In this document: positions 21,792 to 31,149 of the stretch, in pieces
How the letters are laid out: each line of letters starts with the position of its first letter
How positions within the stretch are numbered: the first letter of the stretch is position 1
Assembly (NCBI GenBank): GCA_003550325.1
Contig: QKWP01001693.1
Coordinates: forward strand, 36,566 to 100,565
Source: Gigaspora rosea
Lineage: Eukaryota > Glomeromycota > Glomeromycetes > Diversisporales > Gigasporaceae
Length of the DNA: 64,000 nt
Direction of reading: 5' to 3'
Translations under genes and position numbers: made by a program
The notes under the pieces: generated by a model
Databases searched by the model: none
Told to the model about the DNA's origin: nothing
The model's input: only the letters and a program-made list of their open reading frames with translations

Positions 21792-22474
21792 TGTTACAGT
21801 AGGGAGGCCTTCTTTCACTCCTTACTATAACAACGACACGGCTACAGGGATTCTTTATCGGTTTATAGCGGTGTCCAAGAGGTAGGTATAATTCCTTAGT
21901 CTGTAAGAAATTATACTCTTCTCTAAGGGCAGTTCGTGTGAGTATTCAATGAGGAATTATCGATTTTACTATTACTTGATAATAAACTTGGTGTTATTAA
22001 GATAAATAGTTTCTTTATTAATAATCTAAGATAGGGCTATCCTTAGGTTTCTGTTCCTAAGAAATCCCAGTATAAGATGTATATTAAGTATAAGAGAAGT
22101 GGGGTGTCTTGGTCTAGTTTGACTAAGGGAAATTCTGTGTCTTTAAATACATTTTAGAATAAGCGTTATAAGCGTTAATTTACAATGATAAACACTATAA
22201 TCTACAAGAGCAACATAAGCGTTATAAGCGTGATAATCGTTATAAGCGTTATAAGCGTGATAATCGTTATAAGCGTTATAAGCGTGATAATTGTTATAAG
22301 CGTTATAAGCATGATAATCGTTATAAGCGTTATAAGCGTGATAATCGTTATAAGCGGTATCAACTATTCTAACTTCTCAAGATAATAATATAATACAATA
22401 TAATAAAAAAATATAATAATAAAAATAGAATAATAAAATAATAAGGTAATATAATAAACTATCGTTCTATAACA
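21792..22474 (-). repeat. Gypsy 3' LTR (683 bp)
   Basis: On the plus strand it starts TGTTACAGTAGGGAGGCCTT and ends ATCGTTCTATAACA. It is the downstream LTR relative to the coding strand. Confidence 0.95.
22164..22358. repeat. Minisatellite within LTR (9-bp unit, 27-bp higher order)
   Basis: Units GTTATAAGC, GTTATAAGC and GTGATAATC alternate. The other LTR has a different arrangement (30846-31035, with GTCATAAGC units), so the array changed after insertion or by unequal template switching. Confidence 0.9.
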
Positions 22475-22487
22475 TTTCCGTCCCCTT
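22475..22487 (-). other. Polypurine tract of Gypsy element
   Basis: On the minus strand AAGGGGACGGAAA directly precedes the LTR terminus TGTTA; this is the expected primer for plus-strand DNA synthesis. Confidence 0.8.
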
Positions 22488-22495
22488 AAGAAAAT

Positions 22496-23185
22496 TTACT
22501 CCGTAAATTCCTTCTCTAATTCTACCAATAGAGCGGCGTAAACTTCATCTTTCAGTTTAGTCACTTGGGTCACAGAAAGGTAATTGGTTTGGTACATTAA
22601 GTCCTTGTGACAAATTGTGAAGATTTTCCTAATTCTCTGGGCTCCTTTCCAGATGTCTTGAGCTTTTCGGTCTCCTTTTACCTTTCGAATTTGTTCTCTA
22701 ATTTGGTCTCTATATTCGGTCTGTTTCTCTATTATTGTTCCCAAATAATAATGGGCTTCAACAGCCTGTCTTTGTCCTCGGCGAGATTGTTTAAACTTAG
22801 GTAGATCTTGTAGGATCTTATCAACTTGTGCGGTCCAAGTTTCTTGAAGAAAAGGATTCGTTCGAGTGGTCTTTTGAGGGTTAAGAGTCTGGGTCAAGTC
22901 TTTTAGCAATGGAGTCATCGCTTTATGTTTCTCAATCGGTTTTTCGGATAAGAGGGCTTCTATGTCTTCATCAAATGGTCGCAGTAATTCATTAAGTTCG
23001 ACAAGGGGTTCTGTTTCTTCCTTTGGGGTAACATCAATTACTTGTTCTGGATTTTGGTCATCCCATAGGATTACATTTTGACTAAAAATTCCTAAATTGT
23101 ATTGGGCAGCAGGGTCTTGTCTCCAAATAGAAAGAAAGTTTCGAAGAGCGAGTATAGTATTGGGTTGTAGAGTGGTAGATTCCAT
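22496..23185 (-). CDS. Accessory ORF downstream of integrase, 229 aa, function unknown
   Basis: The ATG at 23185 opens a clean frame (MESTTLQPNTILALRNFLSI...) ending ELEKEFTE just before the polypurine tract. It is soluble, Lys/Glu/Gln-rich and predicted mostly helical, with no signal peptide, membrane segment or Cys/His cluster, so nothing suggests an env protein. It lies 150 bp after the integrase stop in the place where some retroelements keep an extra gene. It is intact while gag is broken. I do not recognise a family. Confidence 0.7.
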   Translation of the reverse strand: MESTTLQPNTILALRNFLSIWRQDPAAQYNLGIFSQNVILWDDQNPEQVIDVTPKEETEPLVELNELLRPFDEDIEALLSEKPIEKHKAMTPLLKDLTQTLNPQKTTRTNPFLQETWTAQVDKILQDLPKFKQSRRGQRQAVEAHYYLGTIIEKQTEYRDQIREQIRKVKGDRKAQDIWKGAQRIRKIFTICHKDLMYQTNYLSVTQVTKLKDEVYAALLVELEKEFTE

Positions 23186-23335
23186 TTTAGGGGTTTTGAT
23201 AATATTTTAGGAAAATTTCAATCGGAGTGTAGGATTATATAAATGTTAGTGTAATACGAAGATTTTTATGGGGCTTGTGCACAAAGTTTTACACAAATGT
23301 CACTCCCTTTCACAATAAATTTCTTCCAGAAATTT

Positions 23336-24628
23336 CTAATTTTCAATTACAATTATAGGTTCCCATGTCTGTTTCTCGTAATATTTAGCAAGTCTATCAC
23401 TATTATAATATTTCTGTAAGGTTTTTCCTTCCATATCTCGAAGTTTATAAGCACCATTGTTTAATTTCGCTTGAATTATAAAGGGGCCAATTCTTTTATC
23501 CTCAAATTTAGCAGAGCGAGACATTTCTATTTCTTTTCGTTGTATCCATACTTTTTCTCCAATTTCAAAGGTTTCTTCTTTCACCTTTTTATCGAAGTAC
23601 TTTTTCTGTTTTTCTTGTGATTTCCTAGTATTTTCTCGGGCTTCTTCTTGTATGGTTGGCAATTTGTCTATTAATTCGTAAGCTCGTTGTAATATACTGT
23701 CTTGTATATTAATTTCTGTATCCTTAATTACTTTAGGATATACAGGAATAAGTGCTTCTATGGGTAGCGTGGCTTGTCTACCATAAACTAACTGGAATGG
23801 AGTGTATCCAGTAGTAGCATGTCTCTTTGTTCGATAAGCTAAGAGAACAGCAGGTATGTGTAAATCCCAATCATCTGTTTCTTTTACTTTCGCGAGAGAT
23901 TCACATAATGTTCGATTAAGTCTTTCAACCATTCCATTTGTCTGTGGGTGGTATGGTGAAGAGAATTTATGTTTGATGAGAAACTTTTCACATAGAATCC
24001 GTACAGTTTCGCTAATAAAGTTTCTTCCTTGGTCAGAAAGTATAATCTTTGGAGTTCCGTGTCTACAGATAATTTCTTCAAAAATAAATTGTGCGAGAGT
24101 ATTGGCTCCAGCATCAGGGACAGCTTTGGCTTCTGGCCATCTTGTTAGATAGTCGGTAGCAACAATGATGTAACGATTGGTTTGAGCAGTTATAGGTAAG
24201 GGTCCGACAAGGTCAATTCCAATCCTTTCAAAAGCACGTCCTATTTGGATAGGATGGAGAGGTTCTTTTCTGCGTCCTTTAAGTCTCTTTTGGCATGTTT
24301 CACAAGTCTTTACATATTCTTGGACGTCTCGATACATTTGATCCCAATAATATCGTTCAGCTATTTTATAGTACATAGCATCGGTTCCCAAATGTCCAGC
24401 AGTAGGGTGTTTATGCATCATGTATAGGATCGGTTCTACTTCTGTCCATTTAATAACTCGAAAGGGGTGTTCTGGATCTTTTCGGTTCTTCTTATATAAG
24501 AGGTTATGTCTAATTTCAAAATATCTAGCCTGGTTAATTAGTTGTTTCTTTTCATAGTCTGTAAATTCGTCTGGTAACTTGTCTGATTCTAGGTAATCAT
24601 AAAGTTGGCTATATCGGTTTAAATTCAT
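23336..24628 (-). CDS. Gypsy integrase, 430 aa
   Basis: An H2C2 zinc-binding domain (HKHPTAGHLG ... CETCQKR) is followed by an rve core with Asp in GIDLVGPLP, Asp in ILSDQGRNF and Glu in GMVERLNRTL, then a GPF-type module (KRIGPFIIQAKLNNGAYKL). All catalytic residues are present. The ATG overlaps the RNase H stop as ATGA (24628-24625). No chromodomain is present; the protein ends EPIIVIEN. Confidence 0.95.
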   Translation of the reverse strand: MNLNRYSQLYDYLESDKLPDEFTDYEKKQLINQARYFEIRHNLLYKKNRKDPEHPFRVIKWTEVEPILYMMHKHPTAGHLGTDAMYYKIAERYYWDQMYRDVQEYVKTCETCQKRLKGRRKEPLHPIQIGRAFERIGIDLVGPLPITAQTNRYIIVATDYLTRWPEAKAVPDAGANTLAQFIFEEIICRHGTPKIILSDQGRNFISETVRILCEKFLIKHKFSSPYHPQTNGMVERLNRTLCESLAKVKETDDWDLHIPAVLLAYRTKRHATTGYTPFQLVYGRQATLPIEALIPVYPKVIKDTEINIQDSILQRAYELIDKLPTIQEEARENTRKSQEKQKKYFDKKVKEETFEIGEKVWIQRKEIEMSRSAKFEDKRIGPFIIQAKLNNGAYKLRDMEGKTLQKYYNSDRLAKYYEKQTWEPIIVIEN

Positions 24629-26214
24629 GATTTAGATGATTTAAGTGTCTGGGTCGGTAGGCGTGATAGAGCATCAACATTAGAGTGGATTCTTCCAGGT
24701 TTGTGAAAGATTTCAAAGTTATAAGGTTGGAGTTTAAGAATCCATCTTCCAATTCTTCCTTTAGGTTCAGAAGTACGTAGCCATTTCAATGCTGAATGGT
24801 CTGTAACTAAGATGAACTTGGTAGCGCCTAGGTATTTATGAAAGTGTTCGATTGCCCATACTACAGCAGCACATTCTAGTTCGGTTGCGCCGTAGTTTAC
24901 TTCTTCTTTTCGTAGACTTTTGCTTGCATAGGCAATGGGGTGTTCCTTATGATTTTGGTCCAATTGACTGAGAGTAGCACCAAATCCATAGTAAGAAGCA
25001 TCGGTGGCCAAGATAAAGGTCTTTCTGAAATTAGGGTAGGCTAATATAGGGGCAGCAGTAAGTCGGTCTTTTAGTTCATTAAAAGCTTCCTGTTGAATAT
25101 GGGTCCATCGATATGGTTCGTCTTTTTGTAACAATCGATTTAAGGGTTTAGCAATAGCAGAGAAATTTTGGATAAATTGTCTATAGTATCCAGCTAATCC
25201 CAAGAATGAGCGAAGTTGGGTTATATTCTGCGGTGGTTGGATCTTTTGTACGGCTTCAATTTTGGTAGGGTCAGGGGCTATTCCACTAGGTGCAATTATA
25301 TGGCCTAAGAAGGGTAATCTTTGCATCCAAAAGTTACATTTCTCGATATTAAGTCGCAAACCAGCTTGTTTGATTCTGTGAAACACTTCATTCAAGTGCT
25401 TCAGGTGGTCATCGAATGTTCGAGAGTATACTATAGTATCATCCAAGTATACTACTACAAATTTCCAAGCAATCCCTTCATAAACTCGGTCCATTAGTCT
25501 TTGGAACGTAGCAGGGGCATTACAAAGTCCAAAAGGCATCACATTGAACTCGTACGTTCCATAGCGAGTTACAAAAGCAGTCTTTTCTTTATCACGAGGG
25601 TGCATAGCTACTTGCCAATATCCACTTGCAAGGTCCAAAGTAGAAAACCAATGCGATCCAGCAAGAGTATTTAACATTTCATCAATACGAGGTAGAGGGT
25701 ATGCATCCTTTTTAGTAACATTGTTAAGTTTTCGGTAGTCTACACAGAAGCGTAGTTTGCCATTTTTCTTCTTGACTAGAACAACAGGGGAAGTCCAGGG
25801 ACTATTCGAAGGCCGGATAAGTTTATGTTTCATCATTCGTTGGATTTCCTCTTTAATAAATGTCTGTTCACTTGGAGGTATAGAATAGGGTCTAGAGCGA
25901 ATGGGTGGTACATCTTCTGTAAAAATACGATGAGAAACTAAGTCAGTCCTTCCTAATTCATCAATGTCTGTTGCGAAAATGTCTGCAAATTTCTCAAGTA
26001 AGTGTCTAAATTTAAGTCCTTGATCTGCAGCAAGAGGACCTGTGTTTAATGAAGTAGTTGGGGTCAACGTATATTCCTCATAGGGGATAAGGGTGTCTAT
26101 ACTATATACAGGGGTAGGTACTAAATTTATAGGGTGTTCAGGGGGTTTAAGGGGTCTGTTAATACAGTTGTCTGAGTCAACAGGTAGTTTGCCATCATGC
26201 CTAGGATTATCTAA
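24625..26214 (-). CDS. Gypsy reverse transcriptase-RNase H
   Basis: The frame is open from 26214 with no good ATG; the first in-frame codon used as a start in a naive model is TTG at 26067. RT motifs: RFCVDYRKLN, MPFGLCNAPATFQ and the catalytic YLDDTIVYS. RNase H: LATDASYYGFGATLSQ, TELECAAVVWAI, TDHSALKWL and a DALSRL tail. This part is intact. The reading frame is entered most simply by a -1 shift at the AAATTTT heptamer (separate entry). Confidence 0.95.
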   Translation of the reverse strand, partial: LDNPRHDGKLPVDSDNCINRPLKPPEHPINLVPTPVYSIDTLIPYEEYTLTPTTSLNTGPLAADQGLKFRHLLEKFADIFATDIDELGRTDLVSHRIFTEDVPPIRSRPYSIPPSEQTFIKEEIQRMMKHKLIRPSNSPWTSPVVLVKKKNGKLRFCVDYRKLNNVTKKDAYPLPRIDEMLNTLAGSHWFSTLDLASGYWQVAMHPRDKEKTAFVTRYGTYEFNVMPFGLCNAPATFQRLMDRVYEGIAWKFVVVYLDDTIVYSRTFDDHLKHLNEVFHRIKQAGLRLNIEKCNFWMQRLPFLGHIIAPSGIAPDPTKIEAVQKIQPPQNITQLRSFLGLAGYYRQFIQNFSAIAKPLNRLLQKDEPYRWTHIQQEAFNELKDRLTAAPILAYPNFRKTFILATDASYYGFGATLSQLDQNHKEHPIAYASKSLRKEEVNYGATELECAAVVWAIEHFHKYLGATKFILVTDHSALKWLRTSEPKGRIGRWILKLQPYNFEIFHKPGRIHSNVDALSRLPTQTLKSSKS

Positions 26215-26220
26215 AAATTT
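26211..26220 (-). promoter_or_regulatory. Candidate -1 ribosomal frameshift site (A AAT TTT, then TAG)
   Basis: The zero-frame codons on the minus strand are ACA AAT TTT TAG. The X XXY YYZ heptamer A-AAT-TTT sits directly before the stop, and slipping back one base continues as TTA GAT AAT into the RT frame, which is open. I see no strong downstream stem by eye (only a GTTG/CAAC hairpin about 30 bases on). Confidence 0.65.
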
Positions 26221-27640
26221 GTATTTGCGAACAGGGTAGCAAGGGTTTCAGTTCTTTGTTGTAGGTACTGGGTGTCTTGGTGAATAAGGCGAAGTAATTG
26301 TTGATTAAAGTTTTCAAGTTTTTGGACTTGTTGTTGAAGTTGTTCAATGGTCTGGTTCTGTTGGACAACTTGTTGTTGTAATGTTTCAAAAACTTCGATA
26401 GTGACAGTATTTTGATCACTTTGAATAGGTTCTATATATATAACTTCTGGTTCTGGTTCGAATATTGGTGGTGGTGGAGGTACACATTCTGTACAGTATC
26501 CATCATGTTCATCAAGTTCTTCCTGGTGCTTAACATGAAGACATTCCTTGCAGAGGTCAATAGGGGTGTCTGAGAAGTTTCTTCTAAGATTAGCGAGAGC
26601 AGTTTCTTTACAGAATTCAGGATGGCTAGTGTCGAAGGAAATTTCAAGGGTCTGTTGTAATTGAAATTCTTCATTCCCTTCTAATATACCATGTTCAGCA
26701 CGAAGTACTAATTGCATTTCTTCCTGACTCCAAGGTTGGTTAATACGATCAGTCATTAAAGGTTCTAAGGCTTCAGTCAGGCTTTGGTCCAATTCTTGTA
26801 AGAAAATCTTTGCAAGTCGGAAGATACGGGTCTGGTTCATTTCATACTGAGATCCAGCACTCCTGTTGGACTCGGTATAATGTCTGATTCTGGTCCACAA
26901 ATTATAATTTGCATTGTAGAGAACATCCTGTCCTGCTTTATAAGCATAGAGGTGTTCAAGGTCACAAAACCAAAGGGCTTGTTCTAGGCTTTCTAGATTA
27001 TTCATCTTAGAGGTAGGTCTAGTTTCTCCACAGATTTTACATTGGACAAGGGTTCCACGTCCTTCTCCGTGGCTATAATAATATATACGTTGAGGGTCAT
27101 CAAGAGGGAGTTCATAATAATAGTCAGAGACACATCCTCGGCAAACAAACTGATTGTTAAGAACTTGTAGGTCTTCTGGTCTATTTGGTTTCTTGCAGTG
27201 ACAGCAGTGGTGAGTACGCCTTGTACTAAAGTTATACATTCGACGGGCTTCAATATCATCCGGATTACATCCACATTGGCAAATTCGGTTCTGTTCCTTA
27301 AGGGCTCCAAAAGAACAGTCAACGGCAATATGTCCAGTTGCTCTACAGGTATGACAAATATTTTCAGGGCAGTTTCGGTACAAATGGTCATTACCATTGC
27401 AGGTACGGCAAGAGGTCCGCTTTGGTACTTGTTGTGGGCAGTGGACAGCAATATGTCCATCCTGTCGACAGCGATTACAACGGTTGGTAGGGCAGTTGGC
27501 AAAGAGATGTTCAGGTGAGCCACAATTGCCACATACACGAGAGTTAGGAGGGGCACGCTTTCTATGTCTAGGCTGGTGGATAATCCATGGGTTGGTATCA
27601 TCATCAGAGGTAGGGTAATGTCTGGTTCATGGGTGGAGAT
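26211..27640 (-). CDS. Gypsy zinc-knuckle array and coiled-coil region between protease and RT
   Basis: From about 27620 this frame encodes four successive CCHC knuckles (CGNCGSPEHLFANC, CNRCRQDGHIAVHC, CRTCNGNDHLYRNC, CHTCRATGHIAVDC), then further Cys pairs (CQCGC, CCHCKK, CRGC, CKICGE, CKEC, CTEC), a Pro run, and a Gln/Leu-rich heptad tail (LQQQVVQQNQTIEQLQQQV). It ends FANTNF then TAG at 26213-26211. It lies in a different frame from the protease, joined near 27605-27630 by an apparent one-base shift. A nucleic-acid-binding role is likely. Confidence 0.8.
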
Positions 27641-28348
27641 AAAAGCATAAGCTTTTTGAGGGACTAAGTATTCCTGTTCATAAGTGTCTAATTCAGCAGG
27701 GTCGGTAACAGTAGGTTGTGAGGGTAATGGTTGGTTACTTTCATAGGAAGTAGGAACGGTATGTTTCTTGTTTTTCCACTTAAAAGAGTAGCATCCATTT
27801 TTCCAGTTGTAACTGGCTTCAACTTTCTTTGACCAGTCATTTCCAAGCAATAATGAGTAAGAGGTGGCAGGGACTACTTCAACGGTAATAGGAATAATAG
27901 TACCATCTATTTCTATAGGTAAGTCTCGAATAATTCCCAAAGGACGAGAAGGGGTTCCAGTAGCAGGTATGATAAGGCTAAGAGAGGCTTGTTCTATTTT
28001 TAATCCTAGATCTTGGACTAATTGGTGTGCGATCATGCTGATAGAGGCTCCACTGTCAATAATAGCTTCTTGTGGTTTTTGATTGATTTTAACATTACAT
28101 TTGACAGATGTAGTATAAGCAGATATCTAAATCAAATTAGCAGTTTTAGCTTCTTCAAACAAGTAAGAAGATAGTGCAGTACGAACAGAAGGGTTGTCTA
28201 GGAACGTTTCCCATTTTTGTGGACTAAGAGGTGAGTTGGTAGTGGTAGTGGTAGAAGGAGTTCCATTAAGATAGTTAACATTACTGTAGTAGGGTGAGGG
28301 GGTTCGGTTGCTAGGTCTCCAAGAAGAAGATCGGTCTCAACTTCTAGA
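27002..28348 (-). pseudogene. Gypsy gag C-tail and aspartic protease, with three in-frame stops
   Basis: The frame continues from the gag knuckle. TGA at 28351-28349 and 28339-28337 and TAG at 28129-28127 interrupt it. The protease active-site motif DSGAS is at 28057-28043, followed by ISMIAHQLV and a LLLGNDW flap-region motif, typical of retropepsins. The protease frame runs to 27002, but the meaningful reading shifts near 27605-27630 to the zinc-knuckle frame. All three stops can be explained by C-to-T changes (CGA or CAG to TGA or TAG). Confidence 0.85.
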
Positions 28349-28978
28349 TCAGTAGTCATCTCGATCATTACGATTATTTCTATTTCTAGAGCGGCTTCGG
28401 TCTCTATTGTAATAATCTCGGTCTCTATTATATTGACTTCTAGATCTGTTTCTATAAGAGTCACGTCGATAGTTGTTATTATTGGACTGTCTGTTTCTTC
28501 CTCGTTCATTACTTTGATTCTTCTTTTTAAGACGACAATGTGCAATAAAGTGTCCGGTTCGACCACAATAATGGCAGGTAGGAGGTTGTTTAATCGAATT
28601 GGCTTGTTTAGGGGAATCAGCATAGTTTACTGAGAGGTTAGCAAGTGGTTGCTTCTGCGCGAGGTTAATACTAAGTTGAGCGATTTGTTCAGTTAGTTGT
28701 TTAATGGCTTGGTCTGCATCGGTATTAGGAGAAGCTATAAGTTTTCCAGTTTCCCATTTACGAGCAGTTTTCATAGCAGCATCAAGATCAGCAGGTTCAG
28801 AGGCTTGTACATTTATAGCAAACTCAGGACGAAGGCCTTGGATAAAGAGTTGGATTACAAAGGCATCAGGGAAGTCATCGTCAGGGTCAACACGTCGCTT
28901 TAGTTTTCTGAACCGGTTAATATAGTCATCAACTGAGTTGGCACCTTGTTTGACATCAAAAAGTTGCTTTTGCCACAT
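28349..28978 (-). pseudogene. Gypsy gag, capsid C-terminal part and CCHC knuckle
   Basis: It contains NRFRKLKRRVDPDDDFPD and LFIQGLRPEFAINVQ (retrotransposon gag), then a knuckle CHYCGRTGHFIAHC and an Arg/Ser/Asn-rich tail. It is separated from the N-terminal part by a one-base frameshift near 29006, and closed by TGA at 28351, so it is not a separate gene. Confidence 0.9.
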
Positions 28979-29007
28979 AACTTTTTGTTTTGGGGTAACA
29001 AATCGGT

Positions 29008-30144
29008 CTAGAAACAGGTGTTAAAACTAGTATCTTGATTATCCTTATCACTAAAAACAGTGGGCTTAGTGGTAAGGGAGGAAAACCAGTCTAAGGCAAT
29101 TCCTTTCAAGTAGACAGGGACAAGTTCTAATTTCCGGGCAGCATTCCATCGGTTAGCAACGGCAGCACGCTTGAATTCTGAATACCATTCGAGTGGGTCT
29201 TGGGTTCCATCTCCATTAAAGAAATTAACAGGAAGAAGATTCCTTTCAACTCCTCCATGGACAAACGCAGCAGCTAAGGTATTAATAGCAGTAGCAGCAT
29301 CAGCAATCGCTCGTTCAGCCATAATGGGAGGTGAGTTGTCTACAGGTGAGGTTAGGGAAGGTTCTTGGTCTTCTTCACTAGTTTCTTCAGTAGTATCTGG
29401 TAAAAGTCTATCTAAATTAAAAGTAGAGGTAGTTTCAAAGAAATTTTCAAGGTCTATATCTTGTTGATTAGGTGCTAAAACTGTAGGACTTGCAGGTAGG
29501 CTAGTATGTTGGAACGAAGGGGTGTGAGAGCTAAGATCACTATTATGTTCACTATAAGGGAGTAGGTTAAAACCAAGAGGAGTAGAGGGGCGATCCTCAG
29601 GGGTAGTAAGAAGAGGTACAGTGTTAAAAGTAGGGCTAGATCCTTCGATAATAGAATATCCTAAGTCCGGATATCGAGGGTTATAGTTTTCAGTATCGGT
29701 GTCTAAGTATGGGTCAAAAGTAGTATAGTCCGCAAAATCAAGAGGAGGTAAAGTTGTTCGATGGGTAAAGCGTTGAAGAATAGCAAGAGCAATTTCTCTT
29801 GGGTTGTCAAGTTCTATTTGATATCGGCAGCTAAAAATAATATCTCGAATACAAGCACGGATAGTAGCAGGGTCTCTAGTAGCAGTCAGGCGAATAAAGT
29901 TTCCAGTAGTTTGAGAGGTATAGGAATCAGCGGAGTAGGTACCAGAATACCAATGCCAAAATCTTCCAAAAGGTGTTCGAGCAAAAACACGACCACTAGA
30001 GCGAGGGGGAGGATAACACTCTTGACAAGAAAGATCAGGAGCACGTAGTTGGAGAGAGTGAAATGGAAGAGCAGAGTTTTGATGATGTTCTACTAGGTGG
30101 TTTCTAATATATCGATTATATAATTCGTTAATATCAGTAGTCAT
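29008..30144 (-). pseudogene. Gypsy gag, N-terminal part, truncated by frameshift
   Basis: The ATG at 30144 starts MTTDINELYNRYIRNHLVEH; a Ser/Pro/Thr-rich acidic middle is followed by the gag-domain signature DPLEWYSEFKRAAVANRW and YLKGIALDWFSSL. The frame ends TCF then TAG at 29008; the -1 frame continues as LDRFVTPKQK into the next part. There is no slippery heptamer there, so this is more likely a one-base deletion. Confidence 0.9.
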
Positions 30145-30225
30145 ATGCCTTATGACTCCTGACTAAATCTCAAAATAATTAATTGTTAGTAATATCTTGT
30201 TAGTAAGTTTAGTTAAATAGATAGA

Positions 30226-30405
30226 ATCCTTGGGCAAAGAGTCTTCCAGGATGAACAGCAGCAGCAAATGTTATGAGAAATAAACAGCAATTAAAATAAA
30301 TAGAGTCCTTGGGCAAAGAGTCTTCCAGGACGAACGGCAGCAGCAAAATAGGTTTTATAGAGTCCGTGGGCAAAGAGACTTCCAGGACGAACAGCAGCAG
30401 CTAGA
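30226..30405. repeat. Three tandem-like repeats in Gypsy leader
   Basis: A unit of about 43 bp (CCTTGGGCAAAGAGTCTTCC ... GAACAGCAGCAGC) occurs at about 30229, 30305 and 30363 with variable spacers. It lies between the primer-binding site and gag, where packaging or translation signals are expected. Confidence 0.8.
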
Positions 30406-30453
30406 GTTGTAGAGGTTTTCAAATATCTTCAATAATATCCAAATGTTTTAAAT

Positions 30454-30473
30454 GATTCCGCCAGAAGGCACCA
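30454..30473 (-). other. tRNA primer-binding site of Gypsy element
   Basis: The plus strand reads GATTCCGCCAGAAGGCACCA, i.e. a tRNA 3' end including CCA, two bases from the LTR. The cognate tRNA should begin GCCTTCT; I do not assign its amino acid. Confidence 0.8.
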
Positions 30474-30475
30474 AA

Positions 30476-31149
30476 TGTTACAGTAGGGAGGCCTTCTTTT
30501 ACTCCTTACTATAACAACGACACGGCTACAGGGATCCTTTATCGGTTTATAGCGGTGTCCAAGAGGTAGGTATAATTCCTTAGTCTGTAAGAAATTATAC
30601 TCTTCTCTAAGGGCAGTTCGTGAGAGTATTCAATGAGGAATTATCGATTTTACTATTACTTGATAATAAACTTGGTGTTATTAAGATAAATAGTTTCTTT
30701 ATTAATAATCTAAGATAGGGCTATCCTTAGGTTTCTGTTCCTAAGAAATCCCAGTACAAGATGTATATTAAGTATAAGAGAAGTGGGGTGTCTTGGTCTA
30801 GTTTGACTAAGGGAAATTCTGTGTCTTTAAATACATTTTAGAATAAGCGTTATAAGCGTTAATTTACAATGATAAACACTATAATCTACAAGAGCAACAT
30901 AAGCGTTATAAGCGTCATAAGCGTTATAAGCGTCATAAGCGTTATAAGCGTGATAATCGTTATAAGCGTTATAAGCGTGATAATCGTTATAAGCGTTATA
31001 AGCGTGATAATCGTTATAAGCGGTATAAGCGGTATCAACTATTCTAACTTCTCAAGATAATAATATAATACAATATAATAAAAAAATATAATAATAAAAA
31101 TAGAATAATAAAATAATAAGGTAATATAATAAACTATCGTTCTATAACA
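30476..31149 (-). repeat. Gypsy 5' LTR (674 bp)
   Basis: It is near-identical to 21792-22474 apart from a few substitutions (e.g. CTTTTACTCC for CTTTCACTCC) and the minisatellite. Element transcription should start here and run on the minus strand. Confidence 0.95.

Larger units (their letters stand above)
21792..31149 (-). mobile_element. Ty3/Gypsy LTR retrotransposon, 9358 bp
   Basis: Two near-identical LTRs (TGTTA...TAACA) flank, in minus-strand order: leader repeats, gag (capsid and knuckle), aspartic protease, extra zinc-knuckle/coiled-coil region, RT-RNase H, integrase, and an accessory ORF. RT before integrase marks Ty3/Gypsy. No chromodomain follows integrase. TSD is GTGT. The LTRs differ by a handful of substitutions and a minisatellite length change, so the insertion is fairly recent, yet gag and protease carry inactivating changes. 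Confidence 0.95.

Noticed and set aside
22185..22385. Ile/Val/Ser repeat peptide frame in both LTRs
   Set aside because: It is the LTR minisatellite read in one frame.
27198..28925. Plus-strand frames opposite the Gypsy gag/pol
   Set aside because: They are shadows of the minus-strand coding frames.
29000..29012. A programmed frameshift within gag at 29006
   Set aside because: No slippery heptamer or +1 site is visible (TGT TTC TAG), and gag is normally one frame; a one-base deletion is simpler.
30226..30405. CRISPR-like array (three repeats with unequal spacers)
   Set aside because: Eukaryotic context, only three diverged units, inside a retrotransposon leader.
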